DNA of 64,000 nucleotides, taken from positions 1,148,501 through 1,212,500 of the forward strand of contig JBBBDQ010000915.1 in assembly GCA_037127315.1 (NCBI GenBank), in the 5' to 3' direction. Below, one piece after another: positions 24,140-36,291 of this stretch; the stretch's first letter is position 1, and the number at the start of each line of letters is the position of its first letter. Made by a program: the position numbers and the translations under genes. This DNA is from Ascarosepion bandense. Taxonomy: Eukaryota; Mollusca; Cephalopoda; Sepiida; Sepiidae. Below the pieces are notes generated by a model, which was given only the letters and a program-made list of their open reading frames with translations, had not been told where the DNA came from and ran no database searches.

Positions 24140-24856
24140 AACCATTATTATCTCCCCAACAAAAATAATATAATCTAAAAATATTTTCAAGAATTAAAAG
24201 ACAAAGACGTTAAACTCCGTAGAAAATATATCGATGAAATCATTGTCGACTAAGCAGACTACTGACTTTTACCTTGCGACGAGGTAGCGTTTAGATGTTG
24301 ATATTTGATACTTACTGCATTTTATGAGTTCTTACGATTTTCTTTATTTTTCTTATTTATCTGTTTCCATGTTTAAAATGCTTTCTCACACAAAAAATAT
24401 GTAATATCGCAGACAGTTTGCCATCGTCAATGAATACTATCTTCTTGATAAATACATTCAGCAATTGTTAAATTTGAACTGGTGATTCTTCTCTCTGCAA
24501 AATAAATGTGACATCTTGATTTTCGCCTGTCTAGAGAGATATCTATTGGCTTGATTCTTATTCCATTAAAATTTCAGGCAGTATTTACAGTGTTAAGAGG
24601 CTTGAAATATTTATGAAATCCTCCGTGTCAAAATATTTTTATATTTGCATATCTTTGCAAAATTTGCAAAAAGAATCAACACGATATCTTTATTGATCCT
24701 AAAAACATTTTGCAAAGTGAATTTTCCGTCGAAAATATTCCATTATTCTAGTGCCTTGGGCGTTGTCTGTTGACTGTAAATTCTTGGCTTGCGTATAATG
24801 TATTCTGCATTATTTTAGTCGTTCGACATTAATGAGATATTTTATTTCTACAACTT

Positions 24857-24907
<51 letters not shown>
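24140..24907. other. AT-rich stretch ending in (TC)n
   Basis: No gene seen in 24140-24855. A pure CT run of about 50 bp (24858-24907) closes it. Confidence 0.7.
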
Positions 24908-24911
<4 letters not shown>

Positions 24912-25034
24912 ATGGCAGCACAAGATATTCTTTTTGTGTGTGTGATGTCTCTTTTCAGGACATGGGTAATCATGTCTCTAGCAGTAAGTTTTTCTCATGA
25001 TAGTTTTAGAGAGAATGGAAACAAAAAGCAAATT

Positions 25035-25270
25035 TATACTTAACATTAAAAACAGGCAGTTGAAATTTCTGAGGTAAGTAATGAGGATAGAGGGCATTGA
25101 AAATCTGATACTTACAAGGCAGATACAGGGGAAGAGAGGCAAAGGGAGTATTGTTTAACAAACGATATTTTTGAGCAAATGGATGGAAGAACAAGATTTG
25201 GGAGAAATAATTCGATTGGGTGTTGTTGGTGGGGATTCGATACAGAAGAAGAGAATCATGAAAAAATCAA
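25035..25270 (+). pseudogene. RTE-like LINE, C-terminal coding remnant
   Basis: Plus-strand text reads LNIKNRQLKFL, then IEGIENLILT and GKRGKG, and LSKWMEEQDLGEIIRL (25040-25240). This is the conserved tail of RTE-type endonuclease-RT proteins. It is homologous to the minus-strand relic at 14440-14870, and its distal part to 48232-48375. One or more stops and a frameshift occur. The minus-strand frame at 25006-25194 is its shadow. Confidence 0.7.
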
Positions 25271-25279
25271 TATCACTCA

Positions 25280-25807
25280 ATTTTGCAAATACATGCTATA
25301 CGATCTGCTTAACACATAACTGAAAAAACTTTCACCTTTCAACAAGACAACAATCAGAAACGCTCTCCCAAATGATATGAAAATTACTTAGAGTCAAAAA
25401 ATGACACAATTTTGAAAAATAAGACTTGGCGGGCTAAATTCTTGACCGCTCTCTTATTCAATTAGTATGAGATGAATTGGATTAAAGACTTCGAAGAGAA
25501 TATACATATCGTGAAAATGAGGTTTTTCGGTGATTGTAGAATGCTTGATAAAGATTACTATCTACTTTTAAAAAAAAATGAACGAATGTCAAGAATGAGT
25601 AAAACAGTAATTAAGGTAGATGGCAATTTATTGACGAAAATAAACTACGATGCTGCAATAGGATATTATAAATAAAATTTAATATGTATTACGAATAATA
25701 ACATATCGTAGCTACAAACATTGTATCTTTTGCATTAAAAAAATAAAATAGAAAATCTCCTGTCAAGGTGATTTTTAAAGAAACGCAGGGTAGTGTGTGC
25801 TTTTCTG

Positions 25808-25855
<48 letters not shown>

Positions 25856-25867
25856 TATATATATATG

Positions 25868-25939
<72 letters not shown>
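25280..25939. repeat. AT-rich spacer and (TA)n(CA)n(TG)n microsatellite
   Basis: 25280-25805 shows no gene; a 67-codon Lys-rich frame at 25472-25675 is probably chance. 25811-25939 is TA, then CACACA, TA and a long TG run, giving spurious 64-107 codon frames on both strands. Confidence 0.85.
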
Positions 25940-25942
<3 letters not shown>

Positions 25943-26169
25943 AATGAACGGTACCCACAGAAACCACAAATTGCTCTAAATAGAAAAGACGTCATACTAA
26001 TCCCAAAACCCGAGGAACCTTTCGGCCAACACTTTTTCAAGGGCTTCGTTGGCAAAAATATGAAAAGGGCTAAACGAAGACAATATCAATAGGGGAATTA
26101 CTTACAGTACTGGGGGAAAGTCGAATACGTTTAAAAATATACTTTAATGAAAAATACCTTAAAATGTGA

Positions 26170-27511
26170 GGGGGTTGTAAATTTGATTCCACAAGAGTGA
26201 TTAAAAAAGAAAAAGTTTCACTCACAGACTCTCCAGTAACCGTAAGGAGCGAAGAAAATGCTCTTTCTGTCTGCACAGGCTCGGTCGCTGGATTTTCAGG
26301 CAAATAGCCTCTAGGACCCGTAGAGGATATGTTGAGCGAGCGCTGTGCAAGACAGAAAACCAACTGTCCTCGTACGAGGACATCTAAGGACATCTACAGC
26401 AGGGTCAGGCCCACAGGCTCACAGCGCCCCAGGATGTATGGCCTTCCAAAGGTCCATAAGGAAGGAGTACCCCTTAGATCCATTCTTTCTATGGTGAGTT
26501 CTGTGCAGCATGAGTTGGCTAAGTGGTTGGCTGAAATTATCCAACCCCTATCCGATACTCTTTCTTCCTAGCATGTTCTTGACTCTTTCAGGTTTTCTAG
26601 TTTTATTAGAAATTTAGATTTCTCTTCAAGAGATAAATTCATGGTCTCTTTCGACATAGCTTGTATACGAATGTTCCACTAAATGAAACTATTGATATCT
26701 GCGCTGAAATTTTGTATTGAGGGAATTTTGGCCCAGTAACAATTCCCGAGGAGGTTTTCTTGGAATGTATGCGTTTGGCCACTGAAGGAGTCGAATTTAG
26801 TTATAATGATACCATGTTTGCACAGACAAATAGCGTTGGGATAGGTAGTCCTTTGGGTCATTTCCTTGCTAATATCTTTGTAGGACATCATGAGCGTTTG
26901 TTGTTTGAAAAGGTTGATGAGCCATTAATAAATCAACGTCATGTTGATGATACCTTTTCTTTATTTTACAACGCTTCAGATGCTGAACGTTTTTTTAGTT
27001 CAGTTCCTTGAATCCCTCTCTTCAGTTTCCTATGGCGACAGAGAAGGATGAATGTCTTTCTTTTTTGGATGTACTTGATCAGCGACGGGATGATGTTTGC
27101 GTGACATCTGCGTTTTGCAAACCAACTTTTACCGGTTTGTATACAAATTGGAACTCTTTTGTTCCTAAGTCCCGCAAAATCGGTCTTATAGAAAAGTTGG
27201 TTCACCGTACCCTCAATATTTGTTCCCCTATATGCTTGAGCAGTGAACCATTGCGCTTGCAAAGTATCTTTGAGGCTAATGGGTACCCAACCAATGTGGT
27301 TAAACGTGTTATTGATCGCAAGATCAAACGTTTTAAGGAACAAAAATTCGAAGGACCGAGTCGCTGGACTTTATACTTAAAATTACCCTGGCTTGGCAGG
27401 AAATGTCAAACTGTTACTGACAAAGTTTCGGCGTGTGTTTCGTCTTGTTATTATGCAGTACAGTTGCGTGTTGTCTTCCATACTAGACCTGTTTTTCCAT
27501 CCTTTGTCCTT
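26170..27511 (+). pseudogene. Penelope-like element reverse transcriptase, broken and 3'-truncated
   Basis: Penelope-like elements encode an RT followed by a GIY-YIG endonuclease. Seen in order: RMYGLPKVHKEGVPLR and HELAKWLAEIIQPL (26400-26570); MVSFDIA with a frameshifted TNVPL block (26640-26690); GVEFSYNDTMFAQTN and GSPLGHFLANIFVG (26790-26880); HVDDTF, the catalytic box with His replacing the usual Tyr (26940-26955); FLDVL and KPTFTGLYTNWNSF (27054-27160); PWLGRKCQTVTDKV and RPVFPSF (27388-27505). A stop near 26571 and frame changes at about 26570-26700 and 27008 kill it. It ends abruptly at 27511, before any GIY-YIG domain, at a fold-back junction with an opposite-strand LINE. Confidence 0.85.
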
Positions 27512-27529
27512 GACAAAGGATGGAAAAAC
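27491..27529. repeat. Perfect 18-bp inverted repeat at an element junction
   Basis: The left arm GTTTTTCCATCCTTTGTC (27491-27508), the loop CTT and an exact reverse-complement right arm (27512-27529) form a fold-back. The left arm belongs to the Penelope-like RT reading frame. Homology to the Tx1-like LINE (against 37106 and onward) starts at about 27528, so the right arm is the extra copy. Confidence 0.95.
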
Positions 27530-27612
27530 TGCGGCACAACATTGTTACAAACGGCACTGGCTTCAAGGACAAAAAACTTTCCACCCAAGATGCGAACCAT
27601 GTAGTCATTCAA

Positions 27613-29771
27613 TTAACTCACACAATGGCCGTACGACCCTGCAGTGAAAGAAGATGGGGTCCAAAGACGCCACCTCCACACCACAGCGCACGCACTTTGG
27701 CGTAACTGCCAACGCTGCTGCATGGAGTCTCTAGCCGACCCAGAGAGCCTTCCGCAACACCAGCCAGGTAAGCGATGCCTCGTCGTTATTGAGACACCTA
27801 CACCCGGGCGCCCAAGGCCAGAGAGAGCGAAACTCCTCATTCGTCAAACCTAACTCTTCCCTCAGATCATCTTTGGCGCCCCCCCCGTACTAACACACGA
27901 TATAATGCCTTAGGAGACAACAGTCGGGTGTCGGAGAGGCCTTTCTTGACCCTTGTGAAAAAGTCCAGAGCAGGTCGACACTCGCGATAGAAGGAGCACT
28001 CGGCACGAGGATTGCGCAGGGCCTCCTCCTCTCTTTCATGCACACTTCTCAAAGCTGGAAAAGCATTCTTAGCGTCTTCCTTCCAGAAGAGGCCGTTACA
28101 CTCGTCTTGCGCACACATTCAATATAAGAATCTCAGCCGCAACGTATGTTGACGAATCTCAACGTTGGGCATTCCTAGACTGCCCTAAGTAGGATGGAGG
28201 CAACAGACCTCGCGACGAACCATAGGAGCTTTCTTGCGCCATAAGAAATGGAACAAGATTCTCACTAGTAAAACTAGTTCGGTGGACAGGAGGGGAAGAA
28301 CCGGGGGCCGGTAAAGTAGGAGGGGGTAGATGTGCGAAGAACAAACTTCCGCCCTCCCGTTCAAGAAAAGATTTCTCTGAGACCACAGACGAACTGCAGC
28401 CTCAGCCTTTTCTCGGACCTCCAACCAATTAATCTCAAACTGGAGGTCGGGGCCAAAAAAGACGCCGAGTATCTTAACAGGCCCGTCTGTCCAGCTGAAG
28501 GGCCCGGGAAGGGAAACTCCCTTCCACGAACCCAACCGCCAGCCCACAGACTTATCACAGTTGAACTTGGCTCCTGTTACCGTTTCATACCTGCTGATTT
28601 CCTTTCCGACTTCGTGTATCTCGGCACTGCTTTGTACAAAAGCAATCACGTCGTCGGCATAAGCAGAATATCCGGCCGAGGTGTTCGAACCAGGGAGTGT
28701 AATTCCTTGTAGGACAGGATTCGCCTTTAACTTGCGGAGGAATGACTCCAACGCAAGAACGTACAGCACCGGCGACAAGGGGCAACCTTTGCAAATAGAT
28801 CTGGACAACATGAAAGGCTTCGACATTACTCCATTCACTTCCACCACACGCTCCTGGAGACCGATACAAGAGACGTATCCAGGCGCGAAAGTGCAGCCCG
28901 AAACCTGCCGCCTCGAGAACAGATACGAGAAACCCTATCGAAAGCCTTGGACTGATCCAAATTGATCAGCGCGGCTTGCTTCTCCGTTGACTTTTTCTAA
29001 GATCAAGCGTACCGTATGAAGGCTGTCCTGGATAGTCCTACCCTTCACAGCACAGGTCTGCTCGGGGCCGATCAGACTAGACAGGACAGCCTGCAGCTTG
29101 ATCGACCCTCTGGTGAAGCGATCGGGAATACACCCGTTCTTCATCCAGTGGTTGAACATCACTGCCAGCAGAGGGACAAGCGCGTGCGACTGCCTCAAGT
29201 ACAGTTCGTAGGGAAGACCATCAATAGCCGGAGTCTTGTCACGACCGACCTGCTTCAGCGCGTCCCAGATTTCCGCCTCTGTTATCGGACCCTCGCACCC
29301 GGCCGCTTCAGCCGCTTCAAGGCGATGAAAGTTAGCTAAATAGGTGGCGAACTGAGCTTCGCTCAGACCGGGCTCCTTGGTAAAAAGATCCTTAAAATAA
29401 GACCGAAAAGCCTCACATATGCCATCGTTTGTAGTCACGGTCCGCCCATCCGGCAATGTGACGCTGTCGATGTATCGATTTGCGATATTTCGGATTTGTT
29501 CAGTCCGCAGTTCAGCGGCCATATTTGTCGCCTCGGAAGACATTCTTTTTAACCTAGCCCTAACTACCAGAGCTTGATCCTTCTTGATAAGCAAGGAGGC
29601 CAGCTCTGTCCTAGCTACGGCTATTTCCCCACTATCTCCCGATTTGATGGTCCTTTCTAATCTAGTTTCTTGTGCCGTCTGCGCTGCTAATCTATCTCGG
29701 TTGAGTCGCTTACTATATTCAGCGGCAAACGACCTAATGGTTGACAAGGTGTCCTCACCACTTGTTTCCAA
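27613..29771 (-). pseudogene. Tx1-like LINE ORF2, RT and C-terminal part (copy A)
   Basis: From 29771 the frame reads an alpha-helical linker, EAEIWDALKQVGRDKTPAIDG and the block before the fingers domain. Near 29100 RGSIK joins directly to LQAVLSSLIGPEQT, an in-frame loss of about 36 residues of RT present in copy B. CAVKGRTIQ follows, then a frameshift around 28935. The 28185-28847 frame has SICKGCPLSPVLYVLALE and the catalytic SAYADDVIAF. The 27867-28118 frame ends in ALYRVLVRG and breaks into other frames to 27527. With the fingers deletion and several breaks it cannot be active. Confidence 0.8.
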
Positions 29772-30616
29772 CCACGGCCCCCGTCAATTCCCGCTTTATG
29801 GTTAGTAGTAGCTGGTCCTGAAAATCTTTCTCATCGAACAACGATGTGTTAAATTTCCAGTAGCCAGCCATTCTAATCCTAGCCTTATCTAAGTTTAGAC
29901 GAGCCAGGTCGAGCCTATGGTCCGAATAAACTATACTATGAAAACTTGGACAGCCTAAGAGCCCTAAGTCGACTCTCCTAACTAGTACTCGGTCGATGTA
30001 GCTTGTACGCAACACCGAAGCCGAGCTGCCCCTATTAGTCCAAGTCCATGCTAATTCCAGTGGAATCTCATTCCGGTACTTATCGACAAGATCAAGCCTG
30101 TCGATAAAGTCCCGAAATGGTTTTGCATCCGGGTTGTTAGTACCCGATCTAGTACCCGTACGATCTATATCGGGATTGAGGACGGCATTCCAGTCTCCCG
30201 CTAAAACTACCCGTCGAGATGTCGTTAGAAAGAGATCGATCCGCCGAAAAAATCGGTCTGCTCCCTACTAGCGTTGGGCGCATAACCCCAATGAGACAGA
30301 AAGCCTGCTCGTTTATGGTAACATCCAAGACACAAAGCCTGCCTTCAGTATCCGCGAAGACAAGTGTACAGTCAGCATTCAAATAACGTTTAACCAGCCA
30401 AGAAACTGCCCTAGAGCGGCCATCATAACATGCTGAGAAGAGGTGAAACCCCTTCGACAGAATATCATCATGGTCGCCAGAATGGAAACGAGTCTCTTTC
30501 AAAACACATATATCCACCCCCGGGCGGTGGAGGTCGCGAACGAGTTTCGCCCTGCGAGACTCTGACCTCAGCCCCAGGGCATTCAAACTGGCTAAAAAGA
30601 GATCCATTGTTAACAA
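29755..30616 (-). pseudogene. Tx1-like LINE ORF2, AP-like endonuclease part (copy A)
   Basis: The presumed ORF2 start at 30616 reads MLTMDLFLASLNALGLRS, followed by DICVLKETRF, the counterpart of the LQETH catalytic motif of AP-like endonucleases with Glu kept. The frame shifts near 30290 and resumes in 29755-30015 with VLVRRVDLGLLGCPSFH and SDHRLDLARL, the SDH motif that ends the endonuclease. It would nick target DNA to prime reverse transcription. It adjoins the RT part, which begins at 29771 in another frame. Confidence 0.75.
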
Positions 30617-31260
30617 CTCTAGGGTTGGGCACCTTCTTTAAACATGACCGGGGAAAGGATACCGACGGCTCCGCCCATGGATCCTCCGCCCATTTCAGTG
30701 TCGATACGGCCCCTTTGGGCGAGGCCGCCGATATCCCAGTGGAATGTTAGCTTTAATGCTCTATAAAGGGAGGGGTGAACGAAAACTGGGAACCTCCCCG
30801 AGCAAAATTGCCTTAAATTTTTGGTTTGCTCGTTGTCCGTTATGATGATTGATTGATTCATGTTTTGTATGCCTTCAGTGCCTCATCCACCATTGCCCAG
30901 GCCTGTCGGGAACCCGGACCAGTCCGAATTACCGACAGGATTCTCTGGGCAAAGGGGAAATTTTGAGGATTGTCTATGGCTTTGTTGCCAAGCTTCTGAA
31001 AGTATAGCAGGTATTTTAGCGCCTGTATCCGATTTCCATATCGCTTGGCTCTTTCGGATTGGTTAGGATTTATTTTACATACATTCGCGCCTGTATTTTA
31101 AGGTAGTGGTTGTCTTTTTTTTCCTTTCCTTCCTCTCTAAGCTGGGACTCCTCTGACTTTTTTGGTTGGTTTTCCTGGCAGGAGATGGAGCCGGAGATGG
31201 ATCAGGGGATATATAAGAGGATGGGCAGAAGAGGGCTGTGATAATGAGGGAAAGGGCACC

Positions 31261-32704
31261 TCAGTTAAGGAGGACACATGTTGGGGTGTAGGTGTTAGTG
31301 AGCGTGTGCGGTTTCTTTCTAATTTTTTTCTGTGCGGGAGATACAGGGGCTGAGACTGATGGGCGAGAAAATGAGTCAGTGTTCTTTTTGACTGGGGAGC
31401 ATTTTTTAAGGGGAGTCAATTTAGTCGGGGTTAATGGCAATGATTTAGTTATAGGGGGAGGGGTTCTGATTTTCGGTGATGACGGGGTAGACTTAGCCGG
31501 TTTCTTTGATGACTTTTTCAATTTTTCATTTAAATTCTTAAATTTTTAATGATTTTTCATATCCTGGATTATATCAGAGGGACATCTCGTGTAGATTTTT
31601 GGCATAGCTAGCCGGAGCCTCACCCTTAGGACTGTTAGTGCCCTTGTCCTTGGGGGCAATATGGGACTGAGTCTCCGCTGCTTGGGGCTTCCCTTTCACT
31701 CTACTCACGACTTGCCATTCCTGTGCATCATCCGCCTTCTTTTGCACAGGCAATGTGGGCTCCTTAGGCGACCCAACCGGGGCTTTTACACCAACGGTGC
31801 CAGCCGCAGGTAGGCCCATTACAGGCGTTACGGAAGGAGAGGATTCAGCTTGAGGGGGATTAGCTTTTGGCGGGACTCCAGAGGCCTTCTTCTCTGGGCA
31901 GGAATAGGCGAGGTGACCAATCATGCCACACTTCCAGCACGTCGGTTTTCTCCCCATCACAATGACGGGGAAAGTTCTCCCGCCAATCTCCAAGCAGTTC
32001 GGAATGGAGGTGAAGGCATCTCGATCTATCATGGCCATACTGCATCAAACATGCCCCTAAGTGCTAACCGAGAATATAGTGAGGAATCTCATGAACCGTT
32101 ACCTGGGTCCTTCGCCGTCCTAGGTATTCTATGCGGAGAATTAAATCCTTGGTGATTAGATCTCGGGAAGTCATCTCCACACAGTCCTCGGGCGTGGGCA
32201 ACAGAACGTCCCACATGAAATAGCCACTACTTTTAGCAATCTGTTGAGGCTTAACCCCCAAAGAAATCAGTGATTTCATCACTGTGCCTTTTGTGCTACG
32301 ACAAATTTTGCGCATGAGCTTGTCAAGCACAAAGACTGACACTGTTCTTTTTGCAATGCGCTCTTTCGCCTCAAGGTCTACTAAGAGCCCGCCATCAGTG
32401 ATCAGATGTACGAACTGCCGAGCTCTTTCAACGAATTCCGCCACATTGACGATGCATTTGGGAGGGGAACTCCATATAGAGGTTGATTTCCCAGTCGCTA
32501 CACCGGTTGTTTCCTTCGTCTTAGTTGTTTGTTCTTTTCCGTCTTTATTCTGGTTCTTATCTTCACTCTTTTCTTCTTTCTTATTCTTGTAAGGACCTCC
32601 TTTGGAACTGTTATCCTTATCCGGGGAAGCATCTTTTTTATCGGGGGTGTGTCCTTCTTAGGGGAAAATAGTTTTTTTACGATGGTCCAACTCTGGTAGG
32701 CCAT
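31261..32704 (-). pseudogene. Tx1-like LINE ORF1, zinc-knuckle nucleic-acid-binding protein (copy A)
   Basis: Pieces in order from the 5' side: 32704-32498, very basic and Lys/Arg rich; 32444-32064, AEFVERARQFVHLITDGG followed by a compact folded-looking region; 32038-31574, CWKCGMIGHLAYSC, a C-X2-C-X4-H-X4-C zinc knuckle at about residue 34 of that piece, then a Pro/Lys-rich tail; 31521-31261, Ser/Pro/Lys-rich. In LINEs of this branch ORF1 coats the RNA in the cytoplasmic RNP. At least two frameshifts or stops separate the pieces, so the protein is not made intact. Confidence 0.75.
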
Positions 32705-32709
32705 CTCGG

Positions 32710-33105
32710 TAATTCTTATTTATCCAATAAACAAAACACAAAAACGGTATATAAAACAACTTTCAAAAGGAAAATAAACTAAAAAAATGCAACAATAAAA
32801 ACGAAAAGGAAAATAAAATTAAAGCAAGAAACTAAAATAAAATTAACGACTGTACGAAAAAGAAAATAATATGGCGGCCGAAGCCGACCAAATAAACAGT
32901 AAAAGAAAAAAGAAAATAATAGAAAGACTGAAACGAAAAACGAAAATTAAAACAACAAAGGAAAAAAATGTCAACTTAAGTAAAAAATGAAGTCCTTTTT
33001 GCATTCAGGCAAGTCCGACGTGTATGTCCCAACTGAAAATCAACACGGTCAAACGCAGTCTTCAGTGAACGAGGCTGATATGAGCTTGGAGAATTATTTA
33101 TTATT
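32710..33105 (-). other. Tx1-like LINE copy A 5' leader
   Basis: Non-coding stretch between the repeated units (33105-33454) and ORF1. A-rich on the plus strand with one GC-rich island (ATGGCGGCCGAAGCCGACC near 32870). Its internal promoter, if any, would be here. No open frame. Confidence 0.5.
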
Positions 33106-33454
33106 TTAGGCCTAAAATGGGGATTGGAGGGGCTGGTCTTCATCTGTCCTATCGTTAACTTAACTAGCCTCTATCACTGACCCAATCGTTCTTATAATAT
33201 TTCTATCACCAAAACAATCCAGTCACACAACACTAGCATACACAAACACCACAATGCCACACTCACTATTTATTTTGTAGTATATACAAAATTATGGCAC
33301 AAGGCCTAAAAGGGGAGGGGGAGTGGTTGGTTCTCGCTTAACTATCCTATACCTAGCTAAACACTATCACGACCCATTCATTCGTTACAATTTGCTCAGT
33401 CACCAAAAGAAGTTATCCATCTACTCCCAATCCTTCATACACCACAATGCCACA
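33105..33454 (-). repeat. Two ~193-bp tandem units linked to Tx1-like copies
   Basis: The 16-mer ACACCACAATGCCACA occurs at 33246-33261 and 33439-33454, 193 bp apart. Between and after them the sequences align (GGCCTAAAA-GGGG blocks at about 33110 and 33307; CACCAAAA at about 33211 and 33402). They are either leader monomers or 3'-tail remnants of further Tx1-like insertions. The same 16-mer is at 36292-36307. Confidence 0.7.
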
Positions 33455-36291
33455 AACTAACAAGGGGCACCTAAAAATGGGGAGAATAACCCATGACAAT
33501 AAAAATGTATTTATGTACAATATAATATATACAATAATATGTACAATATAATATAAAATATTTAATGAAAAATGAAATGATGGGAGGGGGGATGAACCCA
33601 AAATCAACTGAAAATACAACAAATTTTTAACTAAAATAATAATCAATGTTAGTAAGAACCGTCCATCCCAGAAAAAAAGAGTGGCCGCTGTATTCCGCCA
33701 AACGGCGAAATCAAGAAGCACACTCGCTAAGGAATGGAGAGGGGGGTAAAAAATTAGCGGAATGGGACAATAAAAGGCTGAACCAGCCGAGATAAACGGA
33801 GACCAAAACAAACTAGGGAGGTTGGGAATCTCGACATGGATCATAACAAAAGAGAAAGCCAGGTACAGGCTAGGAACACATTCATTCACTTTAACTAGGT
33901 ACACAAAAGAGAACTAGCTTAACCAGGGGAGGGTTCCAGAGGAATCCACCCCGATGTAACCAGCAGATCTAGAAGATCAAATCAAGATTAGCCCCGTTCA
34001 AGCGAAACAGGCTCGCCACATTTACCCACCTTTTGCTGAAGTCTGTCGAAGTCAAACGTTTCCAATCAGTTCTAATCTTTATTTTGAGCTGATGCTCAAA
34101 ATAACAGATCAGATCCTGATGTGAAAGACGCTGACCTCGCAAGACTTCCCCCATTCGCGTCGTCCAAATCACCATTCGAGCCGTGGCTAGCAACGAAAGA
34201 AACACCATACGCTTCATCCCAGAAAACGGGGGCGACACATTATCACAGGCGAATGCACGATCAATGAGCACAAGCTCTCGCGGCTCGATACGAGCAGTCA
34301 ACTCGCCGACCCGGTCCCATAGATGGCGAACCCGCGAACCATGGTAGAAGGCGTGCGAAGCCGTTTCTTCCAAGCCAAGGTTGCAGCGTTCACAATCTGG
34401 CAAATCCGCCAGGCCCCATATGAAGGCCTTGTCATTGAGAGGCAAGCGATTCCGAGCTAATCGCCAGGTGAGCGAAAACTCAGAGTTGTTGAGATAATCA
34501 CTCCCTGGCGCCCAAGACCAGAACGAGCGAAACTCGTCCTCCGCCAAGCGTAGCACATCACGTAGTGAATCCTTGGCGACGCCCTCCACTAACCCACGAT
34601 AGAAGACTCTCCTAGGCCGTGAAAGGTTACTGGACCGTGGAATGGCCCGCAGGGCCGCCAGACATTCGAGGAGAAAACTCGATCGCTCTCGAGGCTTACT
34701 GCACCGCCTCAAGATGGGGGGAGTGATAGTAAGTCTAGGGAACATGTCCCTCACTATCCCCCTAAGCAATGAGTCTTCGGAAATCGCTCGCCTGAGAAAA
34801 ACCAACCTTGACGCAACCTTATGGCCCATCAGGTATGGCATTCCCAGACCCCCATGACACGGACGTTGGTAACAGACACGTTTGTCGACATAGTGTTTGC
34901 GTCCTCTCCACAGAATGGAGAATAGCAAACGCAAAGTGGAAGTACTGACAACTGGTAAAGGATAATTGGAAAGACGTATGTAGCACACGCCTCAGCCAAA
35001 CGCTTTAAGGACAAATTCCTTCGGCGCCAAATCTTGGCCGACGCGCCTACCTTTGCCAATACTTCAGACCATTTTTTCTCCAACTGTAGGTCGGGCCCGA
35101 ACCACACTCCAAGAATGCAGACCGGGCCGTCCGTCCAGTCGAAGGGTCCGGGAGGGTAAGACCCTTCCAGGCGCCTAACCGCAAGCCGGACGACTTGTTG
35201 CGGTTAATCTTGGCCCCTGTCACCTGTTCGTACCGTTCAAGCGCCTTCTGTACCACCTCGATGTCCCTGCGGGAGGACACGAAAGTAGTGACGTCATCGG
35301 CGTACGCGGAAACCCTAGTTCGAGCACCACCAGGGACAGCGATTCCACGTAGGGCCGGACTGCACGCCCTGTCCCTTAGCCGGCGAAGGAGGGGCTCCAA
35401 CGCCAAAGCATAAAGTAGGGGCGACAGTGGACAACCCTGTCGTACCGACCTAGACAGCGCCAGAATGCCCGACAACTTTCCGTTCACCTGTACCACAGCC
35501 GTCGGGGATTGATACAGGAGGCTAATCCAGCGGCGGAAGTTGGTTTCGAATCCAGCTGCCTGCAGGACAGCCGCCAGGTAACGATGGTCAACCCTATCAA
35601 ATGCCTTGGACTGATCTAAATGGATCAGCGCGGCTTCGTCGTCGTCTTTTATCCCCTCTATGATCGTGCGTATCAGATGCAGGTTGCTCTGAATTGTTCG
35701 GCCCTTCACAGCACAAGTCTGCTCAGGTCCCAACAGAGACTCGGCAACTAATTGCAAACGATTTTGCAAGATCTTGGCCAAATTCTTTAACTCTGTGTTT
35801 AGCAGAGTTATGGGCCGGTAACCCTCTAGCTCCCTTCCGACATCCTTGCCTTTTCTCAACAGCGTGATCACACCCCTGGTGAACCGGTTGGGGATGGACC
35901 CCTGCCGGAACCAGTTGTTGAACACGACAGTCAAAATCGGGACAAAGATGTGCGACAGCCTCAAGTACAATTCATAGGGCAAACCATCGAGACCCGGCGA
36001 TTTGCCACTGCCGACCTTCTTCAACGCCGCGTAGACTTCGCCCTCCGTAATCTCTCCCTCGCAGCTAGCTGCATCAGCCGGCAAAAGCCGGGGGAAGTCA
36101 GCCAAATAGCTACGAAACTCCTCATCACGGAGACCAGGCTCCTTGGTAAACTAATCTCGAAATGCCGCCGAAACGCATCGCACATGTTGTCAGTCGACCG
36201 CAGAGTGTGTCCCTCCGGGTTGCGAACCTCTCGAATGTACCGGTCGCCTCCGCGGCGAATTTCTTCCTTGTGCAGTTCTGCGCCCATGTTC
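33455..36291 (-). mobile_element. Tx1-like LINE, copy B (5'-truncated)
   Basis: Homology to copy A begins on the minus strand at about 36290 inside the linker before the RT and continues through the RT and C-terminal domain to a stop at 33969, then about 500 bp of 3' UTR. The copy is bracketed by identical 16-mers (36292-36307 and 33439-33454), which could be target-site duplications or a shared element end. The protein differs clearly from copy A, so it is a separate subfamily. Confidence 0.8.

Larger units (their letters stand above)
27527..33105 (-). mobile_element. Tx1-like LINE, copy A (most complete, 3'-cut)
   Basis: Reading on the minus strand: 5' leader (33105-32705), ORF1 with a zinc knuckle (32704-31261), ORF2 with endonuclease (30616-29755) and RT plus C-terminal region (29771-27527). 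This two-ORF layout and the RT text place it in the L1/Tx1 branch. The protein end matched by copy C (about 37100 down to 36839) is missing because the element stops at the fold-back junction with the Penelope-like element. All frames carry frameshifts or stops. GC content is clearly above the surroundings. Confidence 0.8.

Noticed and set aside
28332..29339. Plus-strand frames of 94-126 codons
   Set aside because: Antisense shadows of the Tx1-like RT on the minus strand.
31292..31549. 85-codon plus frame that looks like a secreted Phe-rich peptide
   Set aside because: It is antisense to the Ser/Pro/Lys-rich ORF1 tail of the Tx1-like element.
33413..33904. 163-codon minus frame
   Set aside because: It lies in the 3' UTR of Tx1-like copy B and contains low-complexity TA/TG text; no domain.
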